Assembly: GCA_050694275.1 (NCBI GenBank)
Contig: JBOGXF010000133.1
Location: forward strand, 1-48,402
DNA from: JBOGXF01 sp050694275
Lineage (GTDB): Bacteria; Actinomycetota; CADDZG01; WHSQ01
Length of the DNA stretch: 48,402 bases
Direction: 5' to 3'
Shown here: positions 1 through 7,640 of the stretch, piece after piece
Layout: every line of letters begins with the position of its first letter
How positions within the stretch are numbered: the first letter of the stretch is position 1
The notes under the pieces: model-generated
Seen by the model: only the letters and a program-made list of their open reading frames with translations
What the model was told of the DNA's origin: nothing
Database searches by the model: none
Made by a program: the position numbers and the translations under genes

Positions 1-579
1 GGTGTTGCGTTGGTTGGCGGAGTCGATGAAGGTGGCGAAGTTGGTCATGTCTAGCACGAGCCCGTCGAGATCTATCGAGAACTCGGCCACCGTCCGCTGT
101 GCCACGGCGCGTTCGATGGCAACGAGGCCGTCGTCGGAGATGGCGTCCATGGCGTCCCAGAACCGGCGGTGGTCCAATGCGTCGCCCGAGACCCCCGTGA
201 TGCGCGGCCCGGAGGTCTGGTCCCACCAGTCGGAGAACGCCAGCTTGGAGCAGGGAGCGATGATGCGGTTCGCGCACGCCAGCGCGATGTAGGTTCCCAC
301 CGACGCAGCCGCGTCGCTGCGCCGGGACCCCACGATCTCGTCCATCGTCCCGATCACGTCGAGTCGCTCGAGCATGCCCCACACTGCGGCGATCCCGCCG
401 AAAGCGAGGTGCTGGGTCCGGGCCGGGGTTGCCTGTGAGCCCGCGAGCGCAGCCTCGATATCCTCCGCCTTGCCGAGGTAGCGCTGGGATACGACCTTCG
501 GCTTGCCGCCAACGCGGGCCGTCTCGCGCAGGTAGTAGTAGGTGTGCCCGTTGATCTTCTTGCCCGTGATGCTCGCCAT
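1..579 (-). CDS. IS1634/IS4-type transposase, 5' part only
   Basis: The minus strand is open from an ATG at 579 to the window edge, giving 193 codons without a stop, so the C-terminal part lies outside. The protein begins MASITGKKINGHTYYYLRE and continues with GKPKVVSQRYLGK, the N-terminal pattern of IS1634-family DDE transposases, which copy or move their own element. A hydrophobic strand ending in an aspartate (LVLDMTNF, about residues 176-183) fits the first acidic residue of the DDE triad. I saw no terminal inverted repeat in 580-769, so the outer boundary of the element is not fixed. It is intact as far as visible; whether it is active cannot be judged. The forward-strand reading frames across it are shadows. 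The family assignment rests on recalled sequence similarity. Confidence 0.82.
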   Translation of the reverse strand, partial: MASITGKKINGHTYYYLRETARVGGKPKVVSQRYLGKAEDIEAALAGSQATPARTQHLAFGGIAAVWGMLERLDVIGTMDEIVGSRRSDAAASVGTYIALACANRIIAPCSKLAFSDWWDQTSGPRITGVSGDALDHRRFWDAMDAISDDGLVAIERAVAQRTVAEFSIDLDGLVLDMTNFATFIDSANQRNT

Positions 580-714
580 GCTTTAGGTCATACAGGATGG
601 CGCTGCCAATCGCGAGCATCCAAGACCTGGTAACGCGCTGGTGGGGGCCGCCGCCGAAGCCCCTTCCTCCCGCGGCGCTTCACGGCATAGGCGTCAGAGC
701 CAGGAAACTCCCGC

Positions 715-763
715 GAGGCGCGCGACATTTTCAGGACTATAAGGGTCCAGCGTCGCGCGCCTC
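715..763. terminator. 12-bp GC-rich hairpin after the SDR gene
   Basis: GAGGCGCGCGAC (715-726) and GTCGCGCGCCTC (752-763) are perfect inverted repeats around a 25-base loop that holds a further GGAC/GTCC pair. It lies 7 bases beyond the stop of the minus-strand SDR gene, so it may end that transcript, but no T-tract follows in that direction. It could also belong to the mobile element to the left. The rest of 580-769 shows nothing I can name. Confidence 0.45.
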
Positions 764-769
764 GGACCG

Positions 770-1534
770 TCAGGCCGTCTGGCCCCCATCGATCACGATC
801 GTCGTCCCGGTCACGAAACTCGACGCCTGGGACGCGAGGAAGAGCGCAGCGCCGACGATCTCCTCGGCGGTGCCGATGCGCCCCATCGGGATCATCGACT
901 CGGCCATCTTGAGTGCGTTCTCGTCGCTGGTCATCCATTCGTTAAGGGGGGTGTCAATCCAACCCGGCGCGATGCAGTTGACGCGTACTCCTGAAGTCGC
1001 GAGCTCCTTGGCGACGGACTGGGTCATGAGTCTCACCGCTCCCTTGGCCGCGGAATAGAACGACAACCCCGGTGAGCCGCGGAGCGCTGCGACCGATGCG
1101 ATCTGAATGATGGAGCCCCCGCCGGAGGCGACCATTGCCTGTGCGCCGATCTGCGTCGCATGGAAGACCGAGTCCAGATTGAGTCTGAGGATCTTGTCCC
1201 ATCCTTCCGGACGGAGCCCCACGACGGGGGACATGAAGTTGGACCCCCCGGCATTGTTGACGAGAACATCGAGGCCGCCGAGCTCTTCGACCGTGCGATC
1301 GATCATTGCCTGGATCTCCTCGCGCTCGCGAACGTCGGTCGGTAATACCAGCGCCTTGCGCCCCGCCTGATCGATTTCCTTGGCAAGGGTCTCGAGATCG
1401 TCGACGCTTCGCGCCGCCACGGCCACGTCGGCCCCCGCCTCGGCAAATCCGAGCGCGATCGCGCGCCCGATGCCGCGCGACGCCCCGGTGACGATGGCGA
1501 CCTTGTCTTCGAGGGAAAAGAGTTCGGTGCCCAC
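770..1534 (-). CDS. SDR-family NAD(P)-dependent oxidoreductase
   Basis: A classical short-chain dehydrogenase of 254 residues, the usual length for the family. The cofactor-binding glycine motif TGASRGIG is at residues 16-23, NNAG at 93-96, and the catalytic Ser147, Tyr160 and Lys164 (YSAAK) are all present. It ends with the typical VTGTTIVIDGGQ segment. I chose the GTG at 1534 because GGGAGG stands 5 bases before it; an upstream ATG at 1597 would add 21 residues overlapping the divergent gene. The substrate cannot be read from sequence; relatives reduce 3-oxoacyl groups or oxidise secondary alcohols. It is divergent from the phosphatase-like gene at 1576, with only 41 bases between them. Confidence 0.9.
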   Translation of the reverse strand: MGTELFSLEDKVAIVTGASRGIGRAIALGFAEAGADVAVAARSVDDLETLAKEIDQAGRKALVLPTDVREREEIQAMIDRTVEELGGLDVLVNNAGGSNFMSPVVGLRPEGWDKILRLNLDSVFHATQIGAQAMVASGGGSIIQIASVAALRGSPGLSFYSAAKGAVRLMTQSVAKELATSGVRVNCIAPGWIDTPLNEWMTSDENALKMAESMIPMGRIGTAEEIVGAALFLASQASSFVTGTTIVIDGGQTA

Positions 1535-1563
1535 CTGTGCCTCCCTGGGTTGGTCGGTCCTCT

Positions 1564-1569
1564 TAGGAT
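1564..1569 (+). promoter_or_regulatory. -10 hexamer of a leaderless promoter
   Basis: TAGGAT lies 6 bases before the ATG of the phosphatase-like gene at 1576. No ribosome-binding site fits between them, so the mRNA probably starts at or next to the ATG. The same TAGGAT spacing recurs at other genes in this window. Confidence 0.5.
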
Positions 1570-1575
1570 GCTGCC

Positions 1576-2361
1576 ATGTCACGGATTTCGCCGTCACAAG
1601 CGCGCGACCTGCTCGTCGCGGGCGGGATCACCGGGACGCATCGCTCGCACCCACGCTCCGGGAACATACAGAAGATCCACGCCATGCTCGCAGACGACGA
1701 CGAGGCCCTTTTCGGCTTGTCCGGGGTCCGAAGCTACACCGCAGGCGAGATCCTGGGCTTCGTCGCCGAGCTCACCGGCTGCCCACCGGACATCGCGGAC
1801 CTCGAGTGCGACGACGCGATCGCCCCCGCCCGCACCGTCGCGGCCATCGTGTCGGCGGCCGAGCGCCTGACGAAAGAGGTCCAGCGCCAGTCGAATCTTC
1901 TGGTTCTGACCGGCCACCCGACCGGCCTGCTCGAGCACCACATGCGCGTCGTCGATGCCTACCGTCGAGCCGGGGGTTCGGTGGTGCGCCCGCACGAAAA
2001 CGAGCGGCTGCCTCTCACCCGAAAGGGGCGGCACCTTCGCATCCGCTACAACGGCTCGGTCGGCTGCTTATCGGATGGGGCAAATCTCTTACACACGCAT
2101 TCGGCGGAGCCGATGGAGGCGTTGCTGGCTGCCGTCGAGGCTCCGGATGTAGTGCTCGCCGACCACGGTTTTGCAGGCGCTGCCGTCGAGAGAGGGATCC
2201 CGACGCTCGCGGTGATGGACATCAACGATCCCGCACTGGCGGTCGCGTGGGCAGAGGGCAAGGACATAACGATCATCCCGATGGACGACAATCGTCCGCC
2301 GGGACTCTACGAACCGTCGTGGCGCCTGTTCGAGCAGATTCTCTCTCCGGAGACCCTGTGA
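1576..2361 (+). CDS. Phosphatase-like protein (actinobacterial family)
   Basis: This 261-residue protein resembles a family found in Streptomyces and relatives and annotated there only as phosphatase. Matching landmarks are LTGHPTGLL (residues 111-119), HTHSAEP (173-179), ADHGFA (195-200) and DINDPALAVAWAEGK (215-229); the His and Asp residues look suited to bind metal. No signal peptide is seen, so it should be cytoplasmic. Its stop overlaps the GTG of the next gene (GTGA), so the two are probably made together. The reaction and substrate are not known to me; the name is carried over from the family and should be read as provisional. Start at 1576 is supported by the TAGGAT hexamer 6 bases upstream. 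Confidence 0.7.
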   Translation: MSRISPSQARDLLVAGGITGTHRSHPRSGNIQKIHAMLADDDEALFGLSGVRSYTAGEILGFVAELTGCPPDIADLECDDAIAPARTVAAIVSAAERLTKEVQRQSNLLVLTGHPTGLLEHHMRVVDAYRRAGGSVVRPHENERLPLTRKGRHLRIRYNGSVGCLSDGANLLHTHSAEPMEALLAAVEAPDVVLADHGFAGAAVERGIPTLAVMDINDPALAVAWAEGKDITIIPMDDNRPPGLYEPSWRLFEQILSPETL

Positions 2362-3308
2362 GCCACATCGAGCGAGCGGTCGACACGGTGCTGTTCGACT
2401 GTCTCGGCGTCACCAAGGGTGAGACCGTCGTGGTCGTCACCGATCCGAACAAACGGGTCATAGCCGAAGCCCTGATCGCCGGCGCGCGCGCCGCCGGTGC
2501 CGAGGCCGTTCTCGTCGACATGATCGAACGCCCCAACCACGGTGCGGAACCGCCCGCTGCCGTCGCTGCCGCAATGCTTGAGGCCGATGTGCTCATTGCG
2601 CCGACGAGCAAGTCTTTGTCGCACACCGAGGCCCGTCGTGCCGCCAGCGCGCGCGGGACTCGGGCCGCGACCATGCCGGGTATCACGGAAGACATGCTGG
2701 TGCGCACCATGGGTGCCGATTACGGTGAGATCCGCCGCCGGTCGAGCGCGGTGGCCCAACTCCTCAGCTCGGGACGGGAAGTGAAGATCACGAGCGAGGC
2801 AGGGACCGACATCACCATCCTCATCGAAGGACGCGACGGCGTTGCCGACGACGGCGACCTGCGCGCCCCGAGCGCGTTCGGCAATCTCCCGGCGGGAGAG
2901 GGTTTCATCGCCCCCATCGAGGGAGCTACGAACGGCCGTATCGCATTCGACGGTTCGATCTGGCCGGTCGGCATACTCGAGGAGCCTCTCGTGGTAGACG
3001 TCGTCGACGGTTACGCGACCGATATGTCGGGGCCGGCTGCCGACAAGTTCCGCGCGATCATCGAACCGCACGGACGGGACGCGTTCGCAATCGCGGAGCT
3101 CGGCGTCGGGACCAATCCGGCCGCAATCCTCACGGGAAACGTCCTCGAGGACGAGAAGATCATGGGAACGATTCACATCGCGCTCGGCGACAACCACACC
3201 ATCGGGGGGACGATCAGGGTGCCGTCGCACGAGGACGGGATCGTCCTGTCACCCGCGGTCGAGATCGACGGCACCCCGATCCTGCGCGACGGCTCGCTCC
3301 TGCTCTGA
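2358..3308 (+). CDS. M29-type (aminopeptidase T-like) peptidase
   Basis: A 316-residue protein related to the thermophilic metallo-aminopeptidases (leucyl aminopeptidase / aminopeptidase T, family M29), which remove N-terminal residues from peptides using two metal ions. The C-terminal half carries the recognisable stretches GEGFIAPIEGATNG (near residue 180) and AELGVGTNPAAILTG followed by MGTIHIALGDNHTIGG (about 255-285), where the acidic and His ligands sit. It is shorter than the roughly 400-residue founding members, as in a common short subfamily. The start is GTG at 2358, overlapping the phosphatase stop by 4 bases. A hydrolytic role is likely; the specific substrate is unknown. It has no signal peptide. 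Confidence 0.8.
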   Translation: MSHIERAVDTVLFDCLGVTKGETVVVVTDPNKRVIAEALIAGARAAGAEAVLVDMIERPNHGAEPPAAVAAAMLEADVLIAPTSKSLSHTEARRAASARGTRAATMPGITEDMLVRTMGADYGEIRRRSSAVAQLLSSGREVKITSEAGTDITILIEGRDGVADDGDLRAPSAFGNLPAGEGFIAPIEGATNGRIAFDGSIWPVGILEEPLVVDVVDGYATDMSGPAADKFRAIIEPHGRDAFAIAELGVGTNPAAILTGNVLEDEKIMGTIHIALGDNHTIGGTIRVPSHEDGIVLSPAVEIDGTPILRDGSLLL

Positions 3309-3341
3309 AAAACCCCCTCTGAGCAGGAAAAACTCTGCTGA

Positions 3342-3347
3342 TATACT
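3342..3347 (+). promoter_or_regulatory. -10 hexamer TATACT before the HTH gene
   Basis: TATACT sits 6 bases before the GTG at 3354, a close match to TATAAT, with no room for a ribosome-binding site. This indicates a leaderless transcript for the HTH gene, separate from the aminopeptidase gene that ends at 3308. No clear -35 was found. Confidence 0.5.
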
Positions 3348-3353
3348 GCGTCG

Positions 3354-3572
3354 GTGAACGAGACGCGCGGGTCGCAATCAGGCGTGAGCCCGATCACGGG
3401 ACGGTTCCTGACGGTGGGCGAGATCGCCCGGCGCCTGCGGGTCTCAAACATGACCGTTTACCGTCTCGTCCGTTCCGGGAGGCTTCCGGCCGTCCGGATC
3501 GGGCGGGGATACCGAATCCGTGAGGACGACGTTCGCCGTTATCTCGACCAGCGGTACATGGACGCGGGTTGA
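3354..3572 (+). CDS. Excisionase-family helix-turn-helix DNA-binding protein
   Basis: A 72-residue protein that is almost entirely one winged helix-turn-helix of the MerR/excisionase type: FLTVGEIARRLRVSNMTVYR (about residues 18-37) followed by LVRSGRLPAVRIGRGYRIRE and a C-terminal DDVRRYL helix. It closely resembles the small HTH protein encoded by Rv0500A in Mycobacterium tuberculosis, which also lies next to a bS22-type peptide, an epimerase and an acyltransferase; all three partners follow here. The genomic setting (no integrase) speaks for a chromosomal regulator and not a phage excisionase. The start GTG at 3354 is placed by the TATACT hexamer upstream. A rho-independent terminator follows at 3601. 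Confidence 0.85.
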   Translation: MNETRGSQSGVSPITGRFLTVGEIARRLRVSNMTVYRLVRSGRLPAVRIGRGYRIREDDVRRYLDQRYMDAG

Positions 3573-3600
3573 GCGCCGAGAGACCGGCGGTGACGAACCC

Positions 3601-3624
3601 AACCGCCCTCGGGGGCGGTTTTTT
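3601..3624 (+). terminator. Rho-independent terminator after the HTH gene
   Basis: AACCGCCC (3601-3608) pairs with GGGCGGTT (3613-3620) across a TCGG tetraloop and is followed directly by a T-run (3619-3624). This is the clearest intrinsic terminator of the window and ends the HTH transcript 28 bases after its stop codon. Confidence 0.88.
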
Positions 3625-3650
3625 GTTGTCAGGAGGTCTCAGACATCGAT

Positions 3651-4535
3651 TTGGAGAGCGCGTTTGACAGAGTGCTCAAAAATCCCGGCACGGTCCTTCT
3701 ACTCGGAGGCATAGACACCGGCAAGACGACCTTCGCGATCGAGCTCCTGCGTCGTGCCGCGCAATCGGGTATTCCCGCCGCCTTCGTCGACGCCGACATC
3801 GGTCAACCCACGGTCGGCCCCCCCACCACCATCGGTCTGAAGCTCTGCGCCGAGATCAACGAGCTCACGGCCGAGACGATGAGAGAAGCGGATTTGCTCT
3901 CGTTTGTCGGATCGATCTCGCCACGTGGCCACCTGTTGCCGCTGGTGACGGGAACGTCTCGGCTCACCTCCGAGGCAAAAAGCGCGGGTTGCCGGTTGAT
4001 CGTGGTCGATACCACCGGCTATGTGTCCGGTATCTACGGGCAGATGCTGAAGTTTCACAAGATGAATCTCATCAATCCCGAGTTCGTCATCGCGTTCGAG
4101 CGTGGGGGTGAGCTCGAGCCCGTCGTCGGGCTCGCATCCCGTTTCACTCCCGCCGAAGTGCTCGAGGTGGGCGTCTCGCCACAGGTCGTGCCGCGCACCG
4201 TCGACGAACGGACGGCCTTTCGCGAGCAGAAATTCGCCGCCTACTTCGCGGCCGGGGTGTCACGCTGGCGCGTCAAGCCGACGGTGTTCATGCCCACGCT
4301 CCCTCCCGAATTCGACCTTGCCCTACTGGATTCGATGGTCGTCGGCATGGAAGACGGAAAGGGAGCCTGCGTCGGTATCGGCGTGCTCGAGTACGACGCG
4401 TCGGAGGACATGCTGCGGATGGTGTCCCCGGTCAGTGAAGGAGTCAGAGGGTTGCGGCTCGGCTCTCTTCGCATCGACATCGAGGGCCGGTCCAAGGGCC
4501 CCGTGGATCTGAGGGAGCTGTTCAGAACCGAATGA
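3651..4535 (+). CDS. Clp1/Grc3-like polynucleotide kinase-type P-loop protein
   Basis: A 294-residue P-loop NTPase resembling the CLP1_P domain of eukaryotic and archaeal RNA 5'-kinases. Walker A is GGIDTGKTT (residues 19-27); the following VDADIGQPTVGPP (47-59) is the signature that separates Clp1/Grc3/Nol9 proteins from other P-loop families, and VVDTTGYVSG (118-127) is the Walker B region. The C-terminal 100 residues form an unassigned domain with no motif I recognise. The likely activity is 5' phosphorylation of RNA or DNA, which is inference from the family. The start is a TTG at 3651; AGGAGG at 3631-3636 is 14 bases away, longer than ideal, so a later start is possible. It sits just before the bS22 gene. 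Confidence 0.75.
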   Translation: MESAFDRVLKNPGTVLLLGGIDTGKTTFAIELLRRAAQSGIPAAFVDADIGQPTVGPPTTIGLKLCAEINELTAETMREADLLSFVGSISPRGHLLPLVTGTSRLTSEAKSAGCRLIVVDTTGYVSGIYGQMLKFHKMNLINPEFVIAFERGGELEPVVGLASRFTPAEVLEVGVSPQVVPRTVDERTAFREQKFAAYFAAGVSRWRVKPTVFMPTLPPEFDLALLDSMVVGMEDGKGACVGIGVLEYDASEDMLRMVSPVSEGVRGLRLGSLRIDIEGRSKGPVDLRELFRTE

Positions 4536-4586
4536 TTGACCCGGCTTTAGGCCCGGGCCCGAGAGCGTTATCGGAAGGAGAGCGGG

Positions 4587-4685
4587 ATGCCGTCACTCGT
4601 AAAGAAGCGGCGTAAGAAGATGCGGAAGAAGAAGCATCGCAAGATGCTCAAGAAGACTCGCTGGCAGCGCAGACAGAGCAAGTAA
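4587..4685 (+). CDS. bS22-type ribosomal peptide (AURKAIP1/COX24 domain)
   Basis: A very short gene for a 32-residue peptide, starting MPSLVKKRRKKMRKKKHRKM, more than half Lys/Arg. It matches the 33-residue AURKAIP1/COX24-domain protein of mycobacteria (Rv0500B in M. tuberculosis), described as small-subunit ribosomal protein bS22. A strong ribosome-binding site (GGAAGGAG, 4573-4580) stands 6 bases before the ATG. Its place between an excisionase-type HTH gene and a galE-like gene is the same as in Mycobacterium, which supports both the call and an actinobacterial origin of the window. It is easily missed because of its length. It probably docks onto 16S rRNA through its basic residues. Confidence 0.88.
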   Translation: MPSLVKKRRKKMRKKKHRKMLKKTRWQRRQSK

Positions 4686-4704
4686 CCTCGTCCTGGTCGG
4701 TGGG

Positions 4705-4710
4705 TAGGAT
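4705..4710 (+). promoter_or_regulatory. -10 hexamer TAGGAT before the DUF62 gene
   Basis: TAGGAT stands 6 bases before the GTG at 4717, the same spacing as at 1564. It implies a leaderless transcript that begins after bS22 and is separate from it. Confidence 0.5.
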
Positions 4711-4716
4711 CACCCG

Positions 4717-5535
4717 GTGAACAAGCGGGACATCGTCACCTTCCTGTCCGACTACGGGCTGGAGGACGAGTTCGTCGGCGTCTGCCGCAGCGTGATGCTC
4801 AAGATCGCGCCCCATCTCCGGATCATCGACCTGCACCACAACATTCGTCGACAGGACATCCGCCACGGGGCCGTCGTCCTGCAGCAGGCAATCAGCTTTC
4901 TACCCGACGCGGTCCACCTGGCAGTGGTCGACCCGACGGTGGGTTCGGCCCGGCGCGCCCTCGCAATCGAAGCGACCAACGGGCAGCTCTTCGTCGGTCC
5001 CGACAACGGACTGCTGATACCCGTAGCGTCCGAGTGCGGCGGCACGGCGCGCGCGCTCGAGCTGACGAATCGCTCCTACCTCCTCGACCCGATCTCGCAG
5101 ACTTTTCAGGGCAGGGACGTGTTCGCCCCCGCGGCCGCGCATATCGCGACGGGCGTCGATCCATCCGAGCTCGGCGACGAGATCGACCCGTCGGACCTCG
5201 TGCCCCTCGAGATCCCTCAGGCTTGGGCGCACGACGACCACCTCCACGCCGAGGTGCTGCAGCCGGATCGATTCGGAAATCTCCAGCTCAATTTCGGAAA
5301 AGAGCACCTGAAGGAGGTCGGCCTCGAGGGCGGGGACCGCCTCGAGATAAGGCTCGAGGGTCACCGCCTTACGGTCCCGCTCGGCAACACCTTCGCCGAT
5401 GTCGAGGGCGGCGAGTTCGTGCTGGTCGAGGACTCCTATCGTCATCTCTCGCTCGCCGTCAACAAAGGAGATGCCGCTGCCCGCCTCCAGGCGAAGGCCG
5501 GTTCGACCGTTATCGTGGGCCCCGCGCGCTCCTGA
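4717..5535 (+). CDS. SAM hydrolase (SAM hydroxide adenosyltransferase, DUF62)
   Basis: A 272-residue protein of the DUF62 family, which splits S-adenosylmethionine into adenosine and methionine; fluorinase and chlorinase are relatives that use halide in place of hydroxide. Family marks present are TFLSDYG (8-14), VVDPTVGS (70-77), GPDNGLL (94-100), TFQGRDVFAPAAA (129-141) and DRFGNLQLN (184-192). The first motif reads SDYG where TDFG is common. I see no reason to suspect a halogenase, because the short loop expected in fluorinases was not noticed. The GTG start is placed by the upstream TAGGAT. The gene is followed after 8 bases by the epimerase and is probably cotranscribed with it. Confidence 0.9.
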   Translation: MNKRDIVTFLSDYGLEDEFVGVCRSVMLKIAPHLRIIDLHHNIRRQDIRHGAVVLQQAISFLPDAVHLAVVDPTVGSARRALAIEATNGQLFVGPDNGLLIPVASECGGTARALELTNRSYLLDPISQTFQGRDVFAPAAAHIATGVDPSELGDEIDPSDLVPLEIPQAWAHDDHLHAEVLQPDRFGNLQLNFGKEHLKEVGLEGGDRLEIRLEGHRLTVPLGNTFADVEGGEFVLVEDSYRHLSLAVNKGDAAARLQAKAGSTVIVGPARS

Positions 5536-5543
5536 GGAGAGTC

Positions 5544-6599
5544 ATGGCAACCACCGAGAAGAGGCGAATACTGATCACCGGCGTATCCCGCTTTCTCGGC
5601 CTGCGCCTCGCCAAGCGACTCGAGCACGACGATCGCGTCGAGACTCTGGTGGGCGTCGATCTCGACGAACCGCCGCTTCCCATCGAAGGCCTTGAGTTCG
5701 TTCGGACCGATATCCGCAATCCTCTAATCGCACGGGTTCTCGAGTCCACCGGTGTGGACACGCTGATTCACACCAACATCGCCTCCAGCCCCGGCCGTCT
5801 CGGGGGTCGTTCCCAGATGAAGGAGATCAACGTCATCGGCACGATGCAGCTGCTTGCGGCGGCGCAGCGCGCGGAGAACGTGAAGAAGGTCGTGATGAAA
5901 TCGTCGTCGGCGGTCTACGGAACCAGTCCCGGTGAACCCTCCCTCATCCCCGAGGACTACGCCTCGACCCACGCAGAGCTCACCGGATACGGCAAGGATT
6001 GCGCCGAGGCCGAGACATTCGCGCGCGACTTCGGACGGCGGCGTCCGGACGTCGACTTGGTCATTCTTCGGACGCAGAATGTCGTGGGACCGACCGTCAG
6101 AACCAGCATCACCGAGTATCTCTCGCTTCCTGCGATCCCTCACGCCGTGGGCTTCGACCCCCGTCTCCAGTTGCTGCACGAAGAAGATGCGATCGAGGCG
6201 CTCTACACCGTGGCGATGACCGATTGCCGCGGCATCTTCAACGTTGCTGCGGACGGCGTTCTCTATCTATCCAAGGCGATTCGCATGCTCGGTCGCTTGC
6301 CCCTACCGTTGCCCCTTCCCGCGGCGCAGACCACCGCGGGCATGCTGCGTCGGCTCGGACTGATCGATTTCCCGACCGATCAGCTCAAGCTGATCCTGTA
6401 CGGGCGCGCGCTGAGCACGCGGCGGGCGCAGGAGACTTTGGAGTTCTCACCCCGCTACACGACCGAACAGAGCCTCGTCGACTTCCGCGATCGCCGGGCG
6501 GCGGACTTCGTGGTCGAGCTGAGCGGCCTGCCGACCTGGGAGAAAGAGGTGCTCGAGTACCTCAAGCGAAAGTCCGACACCGAGCGGGAGACCGTGTGA
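5544..6599 (+). CDS. NAD-dependent epimerase-like extended SDR (galE2-type)
   Basis: A 351-residue extended short-chain dehydrogenase. The Rossmann motif is ITGVSRFLG (11-19), and SSSAVYG (120-126) is the usual catalytic Ser region. The catalytic tyrosine is Y149, but the lysine expected four residues later is a cysteine (YGKDC, 149-153). A missing lysine seems typical of the actinobacterial galE2/galE3 group, so epimerase activity should not be assumed. Its position between bS22/DUF62 and the acyltransferase parallels Rv0501 in M. tuberculosis. The ATG at 5544 follows GAGGAGAG. Its stop overlaps the next start (TGATG type), indicating coupling. The substrate is unknown. Confidence 0.82.
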   Translation: MATTEKRRILITGVSRFLGLRLAKRLEHDDRVETLVGVDLDEPPLPIEGLEFVRTDIRNPLIARVLESTGVDTLIHTNIASSPGRLGGRSQMKEINVIGTMQLLAAAQRAENVKKVVMKSSSAVYGTSPGEPSLIPEDYASTHAELTGYGKDCAEAETFARDFGRRRPDVDLVILRTQNVVGPTVRTSITEYLSLPAIPHAVGFDPRLQLLHEEDAIEALYTVAMTDCRGIFNVAADGVLYLSKAIRMLGRLPLPLPLPAAQTTAGMLRRLGLIDFPTDQLKLILYGRALSTRRAQETLEFSPRYTTEQSLVDFRDRRAADFVVELSGLPTWEKEVLEYLKRKSDTERETV

Positions 6600-7636
6600 T
6601 GGGCGAAGCCGAGGTGATCCGGATGGAGGATCTGGCGCGTGCCAGGGAGACGCACGATCGCCCGGGGGCCGCGCGCTGCCGAGCGACCACAAAGAGCGGC
6701 CGGGCGTGTCGCAACCAGGCGGTCGCAGAAGACGGGTACTGCCGAGTCCATGCGCCCGTCCCGGCTCAGGGCGAACCCGGCCCCCCGGTTCGGGAGCTCG
6801 AGAAAGAGGGCCCGCTCGACGCGGCGCTCGAGTTCCTTCGCCGGCGCTTGGGCGGCGACTATCCAATCGACGACTTCGGTTACGACGAGCAACTGTCACG
6901 CGAAGTGCTGCTGCCGCTCGTCCGACCTCTGTACGAGAATTACTTCCGAGTTCGTACGATCGGGATCAACCGCATTCCCGACGAAGGTCCGGCGATGGTC
7001 GTGGCCAACCACTCGGGCACGATCGCCCTCGACGCGGTCATGCTCCAGTACGCGGTGGCATTCGAGCACCGCCGCAAACGAGCGCTGCGAAATGTGGGTG
7101 CCGACCTCGTCTTTCGTCTTCCGTTCGTGGGCCCGCTGGCGCGCAAAACCGGCAACGTCCTGGCGTGTGAAGAGGATTCCTTCGAGCTCTTCCGGCGCGG
7201 TGAGCTGGTGGGGGTTTTTCCCGAGGGATACAAGGGCGTCGGGAAGGGCTGGCGCGATCGCTACAAGCTCCAGCGCTTCGGCCGTGGGGGGTTCATCGAG
7301 GTCGCCCTCAAGGCGCAGGTTCCCATCATTCCGGTAGCGATCGTGGGGGCCGAGGAGGCCTTTCCGATGATCGGCAACCTCAAGCCGCTGGCACGCGCGC
7401 TCGGCGTTCCTTACTTCCCGGTGACGCCGACCTTCCCCCTGCTGGGGCCCCTGGGGCTGATCCCGCTTCCATCCCGCTGGGTGATCGAGTTCGGCGAGCC
7501 GATCCCGATGGATGAGCATCCGCCTGAGGCCGTGGACGACAAGATGCTGGTGTTCGACCTCGCCGACGCGATCCGCGACCGTATTCAGCAGATGCTCTAC
7601 AAGAACCTCAGGTTCCGTGGCGGAACTTTTATTTAG
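6599..7636 (+). CDS. PlsC-like acyltransferase with N-terminal zinc-finger-like segment
   Basis: A 345-residue protein of the lysophospholipid/glycerolipid acyltransferase superfamily, which transfers acyl groups from acyl-CoA or acyl carrier. The catalytic motif is NHSGTIALD (137-145), in the wide-spaced NHSGTxPxD form seen in the Rv0502 group, and FPEG (207-210) is the second acceptor motif. Residues 27-51 carry C27, C37, C48 and H51, which could bind one zinc ion; this part is unlike the catalytic domain. The ATG at 6599 overlaps the stop of the epimerase. The C-terminal half is rich in Pro and hydrophobic residues, suggesting membrane association. The exact acceptor lipid is not known. 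Confidence 0.85.
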   Translation: MGEAEVIRMEDLARARETHDRPGAARCRATTKSGRACRNQAVAEDGYCRVHAPVPAQGEPGPPVRELEKEGPLDAALEFLRRRLGGDYPIDDFGYDEQLSREVLLPLVRPLYENYFRVRTIGINRIPDEGPAMVVANHSGTIALDAVMLQYAVAFEHRRKRALRNVGADLVFRLPFVGPLARKTGNVLACEEDSFELFRRGELVGVFPEGYKGVGKGWRDRYKLQRFGRGGFIEVALKAQVPIIPVAIVGAEEAFPMIGNLKPLARALGVPYFPVTPTFPLLGPLGLIPLPSRWVIEFGEPIPMDEHPPEAVDDKMLVFDLADAIRDRIQQMLYKNLRFRGGTFI

Positions 7637-7640
7637 TGCC

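Noticed and set aside
2..438. Two plus-strand open frames at the left edge
   Set aside because: They are shadows of the minus-strand transposase, which has clear family sequence and no stop.
1380..2357. Long upstream extension of the aminopeptidase frame
   Set aside because: It runs through the SDR and phosphatase genes in another frame and is full of Arg/Pro shadow sequence; the real start is GTG 2358.
4717..5535. Fluorinase or chlorinase
   Set aside because: The protein fits the common DUF62 SAM hydrolases and I saw no halogenase-specific insertion or neighbouring halometabolite genes.
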